NCBI RefSeq assembly: GCF_009862265.1
Contig: NZ_WWGX01000047.1
Coordinates: 1 to 64,000, forward strand
From: Streptomyces sp. SID8352
Lineage (GTDB): Bacteria > Actinomycetota > Actinomycetes > Streptomycetales > Streptomycetaceae
DNA: 64,000 nt
Direction of reading: 5' to 3'
Position numbers and translations under genes: made by a program. Positions 59,078-64,000 of the stretch are shown one piece after another. The first letter of the stretch is position 1. Each line of letters begins with the position of its first letter. The notes under the pieces were generated by a model. It made no database searches. It was not told where the DNA came from and was given only the letters and a program-made list of their open reading frames with translations.

Positions 59078-60652
59078 GTGGGACGCCACAGCCGCCGTGG
59101 ACCCGCCCCCAGGGGCGACGGCGCGGAGAACCCCGCGCCACGCGAGGGCCGTTCCGGCGCGCCGGGCCGCCGAAGGGCGAACGGACCGGCGGCGGGCGGC
59201 GGAACGGCGGCACCGGCCGACGGGACACCCGCCCAAGGGGTTCCCCGGGTACGCGGACGCGGAGCCCCGCGCCCGACCGACGGCACCCCGGCCCACGGCA
59301 CGCCCCTCCCTCCCGACGGCACCCCCGCGCGGGGAGTTCCGCGCCTCCCCGACGGCACCCCGGCCCATGGATCGCCCCGCCTCCCCGACGGCACCCCCGC
59401 GCACGGCGTGCCCCGGTACGCCGACGGAGGCACCCCCGCCCAGGGCGCGCCGCAGGCCCGCGGAAGCCATCCGGAGCAACGTGAACCGGGCGGCGGCTGG
59501 GGCGAGTTGAGGGGGCGTACGACGGCCGGCACCGGCTGCGCCACGCCCGCGGGACCGCCTCCCGGCGCCCTCGACCGCCCCGGCCCGCCCACCGCCCCCG
59601 GCCTTCCGCTGCCCCGGCAGCGCCGGTCGCGGGACCTTCCGGGCGGGCCCCGGCAGGAGTACCTGGACGCCTTCGGCGCCGATGACGACGACGAGGACGA
59701 CGTCTTCGCCGTCCGCCCCCCGCGCCCCGCCCCCGGGGGAGGCGCGGAACCGCGGCCGGCCGCCGACGGCGCCTCCGGTGACGGCACCGGCGACGGCGGG
59801 GTCGTGACCGTCGGAGAGGCGCCGCCCGGCGGTGGACCCGCGCCCGGCCGGGGCGGCAGGGGCCGGACCTTCACCGGCGTCGCCGCGGCGGCCGTCACCA
59901 CGGTGCTGGCCGTCGTCGTGGCCGGCCAGGTCGCCGAGGGGCCGAGGAGCGGCCCGGTGGGTGCCCCGGCCGTCGGCGACCAGGTGCGGGGCGGTCATGA
60001 CAGCGCCTCGCGGACCGACACCCGCCCGACGCCCTCCCGCTCCCCGGCGCCCCTGACTTACGAGCAGAAGATGAACCGCACCTATCCCCTCGCCGCCGAC
60101 CTCAAGGGCTCGATGGAGTTCGAGACCGTCCCCGGCGGCGACAAGGCGCCCGGGCGGGGGCGCAAGTACACCTACCGGGTGGACATCGAGCGCGGACTCG
60201 GCCTGGACGGGGCGCTGTTCGCCCAGGCCGTGCAGAAGACCCTCAACGACGACCGGAGCTGGGCCCACGACGGCGCCCGTACCTTCGAACGCGTCCAGTC
60301 CGGCGAACCGGACTTCGTGATCACCCTGGCCAGCCCGGGGACGACCGCCGCCTGGTGCGCCAAGTCCGGGCTCGACACCAGCGTCGACAACGTCTCGTGC
60401 GACTCCGCCTCCACCGAGCGGGTCATGATCAACGCCTATCGGTGGGCCCAGGGCTCGACGACCTACGGCGACCGCATCCACGCCTACCGGCAGATGCTCA
60501 TCAACCACGAGGTCGGCCACCGCATCGGCCACAACCACGTGAGCTGCGACACGGACGGCCAGCTCGCCCCGGTCATGCAGCAGCAGACCAAGTTCCTCGA
60601 CCACGACGGCATCCGCTGCCGCCCCAACCCCTGGGCCTACCCCACGGGTTGA
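59078..60652 (+). CDS. DUF3152 protein with metzincin-type zinc motif
   Basis: A 524-residue type II-like membrane protein. Residues 1 to about 260 are low complexity and contain a run of 12-residue repeats (DGTPAHG-type, about residues 68-120). A TM helix (about 268-288, GVAAAAVTTVLAVVVAGQV) precedes an extracellular DUF3152 domain. This has HEVGHRIGHNH at 477-487, a fit to the zinc-protease pattern HExxHxxGxxH with His477, Glu478, His481 and His487, plus a downstream Met in APVMQQQ that could be the metzincin Met-turn. Start GTG 59078 lies after GAGGAGG at a rather long distance. Protease activity is predicted, not shown. Confidence 0.88.
   Translation: MGRHSRRGPAPRGDGAENPAPREGRSGAPGRRRANGPAAGGGTAAPADGTPAQGVPRVRGRGAPRPTDGTPAHGTPLPPDGTPARGVPRLPDGTPAHGSPRLPDGTPAHGVPRYADGGTPAQGAPQARGSHPEQREPGGGWGELRGRTTAGTGCATPAGPPPGALDRPGPPTAPGLPLPRQRRSRDLPGGPRQEYLDAFGADDDDEDDVFAVRPPRPAPGGGAEPRPAADGASGDGTGDGGVVTVGEAPPGGGPAPGRGGRGRTFTGVAAAAVTTVLAVVVAGQVAEGPRSGPVGAPAVGDQVRGGHDSASRTDTRPTPSRSPAPLTYEQKMNRTYPLAADLKGSMEFETVPGGDKAPGRGRKYTYRVDIERGLGLDGALFAQAVQKTLNDDRSWAHDGARTFERVQSGEPDFVITLASPGTTAAWCAKSGLDTSVDNVSCDSASTERVMINAYRWAQGSTTYGDRIHAYRQMLINHEVGHRIGHNHVSCDTDGQLAPVMQQQTKFLDHDGIRCRPNPWAYPTG
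59279..59422 (+). repeat. 36-bp in-frame tandem repeat
   Basis: Units begin at 59279, 59315, 59351 and 59387, exactly 36 bp apart, each starting GACGGCACCCC and coding for a 12-residue unit of the type DGTPAHGxPxxP. Degenerate copies lie on both sides (from 59219 and to about 59455). Confidence 0.92.
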
Positions 60653-60780
60653 GGAACCGGCCCGGCGCGGGGCCGCGCGCTCCCCGGCGCGCGCCCGTTC
60701 ATGACGTTCGGTGACCGATCGATCCCATAGCGCGACGGAACGTGTCCCGTGCGGGAAAGTTACGACCGTTCACCCCTTTT

Positions 60781-60814
60781 GGTGGCGCGACGGACAACCG
60801 TCCGCCGCGCCACC
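60781..60814 (+). terminator. Stem-loop between DUF3152 and PelF-like genes
   Basis: GGTGGCGCG pairs with CGCGCCACC, and after one A-C mismatch CGGAC pairs with GTCCG with an AACC loop. It lies 129 bp after the DUF3152 stop, preceded by CCCCTTTT, and could end that transcript or sit in the leader of the next gene. Confidence 0.55.
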
Positions 60815-60893
60815 CGCTCGTCCGCATACGTTCGTCCCGCTGCGAGCCGCTGGACCAACGGTGGCTCCCGGACGGGAGATCGGGGGTGCGCAC

Positions 60894-62594
60894 GTGCGCA
60901 TCGGACTGCTTGCGGAGGGTGGCCCTCCGTGTGCGAACGGTGAGTCGTCGTTCTGGTGCGACCGGCTCGTGCGCGGGTTCGGGCGGCACGCGTTCGACCT
61001 CTCCGCGGTCTGCGGCGGTGAGCGCGGAGCGGGTCCCGGGCGGGCACCTCGGCGGTGGCGACCGGGGTGCCCGCGGCTCGCCCCGGCGGGGGGCCGTGTG
61101 CCCGATGGTTCCGGTTCCGCGTCGGTCGGGTCCGGCTCCGCGTCGGTCGGTTCCGGTTCTGGTTCTGGCTCCGGCGGTACCGGTTCCGCGCCGGACGGGT
61201 GCGGTTCCGGTTCCCGCGGTTCTGGTTCCGCGCCGGGTGATGCCGGTCGGAGGGGCCTTGCGGGCCGTGTGCGCCGGTGCGCGGTCGGGGGAGAGGTGCG
61301 GGGTGGCGCCCCGGCGGCCGCGGCTGCCTTGGGGGGCTGGATGCTCCCGGTGGCTCCGGTGGCTCCGGTGGCTCCGGTGGCTCCGGTGGCTCTGGTGGCT
61401 CCGGTGGCTCCGGTGGCTCCGGTGGTCCGGGTGGCCGGGTCGGCCCGTTCGGCTGCGGTGGCCCCGGGGCGCCAAGTGCCCGCCGTGGCCGGGTCCGCGA
61501 CGACGGGGCCGACGGGTCGGACGGGATCGTGTCGTCCGAGGGCCTCGGCGGTCCGGGCGGTGTCCTCGGGGGTGCGGGTCCGGGATGCGGTGCGGGGGAG
61601 GGTGCGGGGCACGGTCCTTCAGGCGGACCGTTTCGTCACTGTTCCGTACAGCTCTGCGGAACTGCGCCACGGCGGGGGCCGGTTGGCTACGGCACTCCGC
61701 CGGAGGGCCGCCGTGCACGCCCCGGGACGCGCCCGCCACGCGCCCGGCCACCGGCCGTCCGCACGCCGGGCGGGCGATGCGGGGCTGCCCGCCGTGACCG
61801 CGCGGTTCGCCACCGCTGCACGCCCCCTCTCTCAGGGGCACTACGGGGACGACGCGCACGGCGGGACCGGGGCGTGCCCCGGGACCATCGGCACGCCCTC
61901 CGGCGTCGGGGCCGCCGTCGGTCGCCCCGGGCGCCACGGGGCTCCGGCCACCCGGCGCTTCGGTCATGAGTCCGCCCGGGCGCACGAGGCCGTTGCCGAC
62001 TCGGTCTCCGTCCATCTGCCCGGCTCCGACTCCCCTGGGAGGACCGGCGGTCCGGAACTCCCCGCCCACGCCCACCCGTACGCCCCGGGGGCGGTGGCCG
62101 TCCCCACCAACGTCGTCACCGACGCCCTGGGCGGGACCGCCGGGGGCGAGCCCTCCCCGTCCGTGGCCGTGTCCACGCACAACGGTGGCGTGTCCTCGGG
62201 CACCCGCGCCGCGACGGAGGGCCTCCGGCGCACCCGGCCCGCCGTGTCCTCGCGCACTCCTCGGGCGCGCACGCGGGCGTGCGCCGTACCGCTCCGCGCC
62301 GCCGGGTGCCGTGCGCCGGGGGAAGCCGCCGTGCGCGCCGGTGCACGGGTGGTGCCGGTCAGCGCCGAGTGGAACGTCACGGCATTGCACGACATGTGCC
62401 TGGAGGCCCCGGCCCGTACGACCGTCCCCGGTGCCCTGCCCCGCGTTCTCCACGTCCTCGCCGACGGAGTGGGGGCATCCCTGCGGCTTGCCGTGCCCAC
62501 CGTCGTCCCCGCGGGGGCGGGGTCCCGCCGGGCGAACCGTGTCGTTCTTCCCGCCGGACCCCGTGGTTCCGCCTCCTCCATGGAGGTGCCCTGA
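60894..62594 (+). CDS. Diverged DUF3492/PelF-like protein with simple-sequence insertions
   Basis: An open frame of 566 residues from GTG 60894 (GGGGG site upstream). The N-terminus, MRIGLLAEGG then FWCDRLVRGF with HAFDLSA, matches the start of DUF3492/PelF glycosyltransferases, and LRPLS-like ARPLSQGHYGDDAHGG in the middle echoes the family. The expected GT4 donor-binding motifs (an E-x7-E in the C-terminal half) are not seen. In their place are simple repeats such as GSGSASVGSGSASVGS and VAP triplets. It overlaps the next gene by 1 bp (TGATG). Either a fast-evolving or a decaying glycosyltransferase gene; the family link is from recognition only. Confidence 0.5.
   Translation: MRIGLLAEGGPPCANGESSFWCDRLVRGFGRHAFDLSAVCGGERGAGPGRAPRRWRPGCPRLAPAGGRVPDGSGSASVGSGSASVGSGSGSGSGGTGSAPDGCGSGSRGSGSAPGDAGRRGLAGRVRRCAVGGEVRGGAPAAAAALGGWMLPVAPVAPVAPVAPVALVAPVAPVAPVVRVAGSARSAAVAPGRQVPAVAGSATTGPTGRTGSCRPRASAVRAVSSGVRVRDAVRGRVRGTVLQADRFVTVPYSSAELRHGGGRLATALRRRAAVHAPGRARHAPGHRPSARRAGDAGLPAVTARFATAARPLSQGHYGDDAHGGTGACPGTIGTPSGVGAAVGRPGRHGAPATRRFGHESARAHEAVADSVSVHLPGSDSPGRTGGPELPAHAHPYAPGAVAVPTNVVTDALGGTAGGEPSPSVAVSTHNGGVSSGTRAATEGLRRTRPAVSSRTPRARTRACAVPLRAAGCRAPGEAAVRAGARVVPVSAEWNVTALHDMCLEAPARTTVPGALPRVLHVLADGVGASLRLAVPTVVPAGAGSRRANRVVLPAGPRGSASSMEVP
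61349..61420 (+). repeat. 9-bp tandem repeat, eight copies
   Basis: GGTGGCTC(C/T) is repeated eight times without interruption at 61349-61420, then decays. In the likely reading frame it codes for Val-Ala-Pro triplets. Confidence 0.95.
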
Positions 62595-64000
62595 TGACCG
62601 GCACCGGTGGGACGGAACGACGGGAAGGGCCGGACGGTTCCCTGGGCCTCGGCGGCTCCAGTGAGGCCGCTCCCGAGGGAGCGCACGGCTCCGGACGCTC
62701 GGACGATTCCCCCGAAAGGCCCGGCAGCCGTCCGGACCCCGAGCGCCGCGCGCCGTCGGGCGGCGGTCCCGCCATGGACAACGATGGTTCAGCCGATGGC
62801 GCCCGTCCCATCGGCGGCGCGACCGCTTCTTCCCCCGCCTCGTCCTCGGCGTACACCGTCCGGCTCCCGCTCGCCCTGCTGCCGGGCGCCCTGTGCACGG
62901 CCTCCGTGGCCTGCCTGCGCCTCACCGGCGGGCACGCCCGAACCCTCGCCGTCTTCCTGGGCGCCCTCGCGCTCGCCTCGGCCCTGCGCGTGGTGCTGCG
63001 CCACGGACCGCTGAGCACCCGCCCCCACGCCCGGTTCCGCGCCATCGCCCCCTCCGGCTCCGACACCGGTCTGTGTGCCGAACCCGAGCCAGGTCCCGAC
63101 ACCGAGTCAGATCCCGGCGCCGGCCCGGGTCCGGACAGCGGCCCCAGCTCCGACAGGCGCCCGAGCCCGAGCCCGAGCCCTGGCCCTGGCCCTGGCCCTG
63201 GTTCTGGCCCCGGCCCCGGTGGTCCTGGCCCCGGCCCCGGTCCGGGCACCGCCCCCCGTTTCCGTGCCGCCTCCGGCGTCTGCTGGCTCCTCGGCTACGC
63301 CCTCCTCGGCGACGGGCTGCTCACGACCGCGCTCACCGGCGGCCCCGACGGCCTGCCCACCGGCGCCGCCGACGGCCCCTGGCCCGCCACCGCGGGTCCC
63401 GTCCTGGCCCTCGCCCTGTCCTGCGCGCCCGCCGTCGCCGCCGCCCGCCTCCTCACCACCCGGGCCCGCCGCCGGTCGGCCCCCGGCCCGGGGACGGCGG
63501 GCCTCCCGGGCGTCACGCGTCCCCTCCTGCTCGGCACCGTCGCCCTGTACCTGGGCGCCCTGGCGGGACTGCTCGCGCTGACCGGGCGGCTCCTGGGCGA
63601 GCCCGCCGCCCTGCTCCAGGCGCTTCCCCTCGGGGCGCTGCTCCTGCTCGCCCGGCTCCTCGCCGTCCACGGCACCTCCCGGGGCGCCGCCCTCGTCGTC
63701 GGTGCCGCCGCGACGGCCGAGGCGGCCGCACTGGCCGTCGTGTTCGCCGGGCGGCTACCGGGGCTGGGCCCCGTGGCCCTGCCGGTCCAGGCCCTCGTCA
63801 CCGCCTGGGGCCCGGCCTCCGTACCCGCCGCGGCCTGCTCCGCCGGCGCCCTGATCCTGCTGATCCACGCGTGCCGACGGCTCACCGGAGCCCCGGCCCC
63901 CGCGCCCGCGGAGCGACCGCGCCGACCGCGCGCTCCCCGGACGCCCACCCCGCACCACCCTCTCGAAGGAGACCCGCAGATGACCACCTCCCGACCCGAC
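62594..64000 (+). CDS. Polytopic membrane protein (runs off the window)
   Basis: The frame starts at ATG 62594, overlapping the previous stop by one base, and stays open to the last base (469 codons). A polar N-terminus of about 90 residues is followed by two TM helices (LPLALLPGALCTASVACL, LAVFLGALALASALRVVL). A Ser/Pro/Gly/Asp-rich loop of about 70 residues follows, with PSPSPGPGPGP-type runs, and then about six more helices up to ALILLIHACRRL. ATG 63980 with AAGGAG 8 nt upstream is in the same frame, so either the next gene starts inside this frame or the two are fused. It may work with the PelF-like gene in polysaccharide export; this is inferred from position. Confidence 0.72.
   Translation, partial: MTGTGGTERREGPDGSLGLGGSSEAAPEGAHGSGRSDDSPERPGSRPDPERRAPSGGGPAMDNDGSADGARPIGGATASSPASSSAYTVRLPLALLPGALCTASVACLRLTGGHARTLAVFLGALALASALRVVLRHGPLSTRPHARFRAIAPSGSDTGLCAEPEPGPDTESDPGAGPGPDSGPSSDRRPSPSPSPGPGPGPGSGPGPGGPGPGPGPGTAPRFRAASGVCWLLGYALLGDGLLTTALTGGPDGLPTGAADGPWPATAGPVLALALSCAPAVAAARLLTTRARRRSAPGPGTAGLPGVTRPLLLGTVALYLGALAGLLALTGRLLGEPAALLQALPLGALLLLARLLAVHGTSRGAALVVGAAATAEAAALAVVFAGRLPGLGPVALPVQALVTAWGPASVPAAACSAGALILLIHACRRLTGAPAPAPAERPRRPRAPRTPTPHHPLEGDPQMTTSRPD

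Noticed and set aside
60699-62453. Minus-strand frame with Arg-Ser-His repeats
   Set aside because: This is the reverse reading of the 9-bp repeat tract and carries no domain.
1-64000. tRNA, rRNA or biosynthetic gene cluster signatures
   Set aside because: Reading through the spacers I found no tRNA-like cloverleaf, no rRNA sequence and no polyketide or peptide synthetase domains.

Overview
The window is chromosomal DNA of a Streptomyces (or very close actinomycete). It is very GC-rich with GC-rich third codon positions, GTG and TTG starts are common, short low-GC stretches mark promoters, and the gene set includes a bldK-type oligopeptide transporter, mshB, the sigE-rseA-htrA-tatB block and several Streptomyces-typical conserved unknowns. 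I saw no rRNA or tRNA gene, CRISPR array, integrase, transposase or prophage. It reads as core chromosome, with unusual material in the spacers and in low-complexity extensions of proteins.

1-12.4 kb: two complete peptide ABC importers face away from each other across a roughly 0.5 kb promoter region. The left one (minus strand) has the bldK gene order: permease, binding protein, permease, ATPase, ATPase. The right one (plus) has the order binding protein, permease, permease, ATPase, ATPase, and its last ATPase carries a 165-residue disordered tail. 12.4-13.5 kb is a non-coding block with three 186-bp tandem repeats.

13.5-31 kb: an S9 peptidase, a small membrane protein, mshB (mycothiol) with a membrane protein, a YoaR-like wall protein, a SirB1-like protein and a GNAT pair, ferredoxin fdxA, dapC and dapE (lysine/diaminopimelate), a LOG-family protein, a FolP2-type dihydropteroate synthase paralogue, a DivIVA-domain protein and a 3-methyladenine glycosylase.

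31-45.5 kb: an enoyl-CoA hydratase, a DUF3117 protein and an O-methyltransferase lacking a normal start codon. Then come the envelope-stress block sigE (ECF sigma), rseA (zinc anti-sigma), htrA (serine protease) and tatB, then Mrp, a DUF1003 protein, an MgtE_N/CBS protein, a lipoprotein and CorA. From mshB to corA the order closely parallels the Mycobacterium tuberculosis mshB-dapE-sigE-corA region. An exact 112-bp duplication covers the 3' end of tatB.

45.5-60.7 kb: a SUFU-domain protein, a zinc-ribbon unknown, a PHP phosphoesterase, MarC, a 50-residue unknown, a NYN-domain nuclease-like protein, two alpha/beta hydrolases, a DEAD-box helicase with a basic repeat tail and apparent CTG start, a ferritin-like protein, small membrane and acidic proteins, DUF3107, a TetR regulator, and a DUF3152 protein with a metzincin-type zinc motif and 12-residue repeats. 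60.9 kb to the end: a strongly diverged DUF3492/PelF-like gene full of simple repeats, followed by a polytopic membrane protein that runs off the window.
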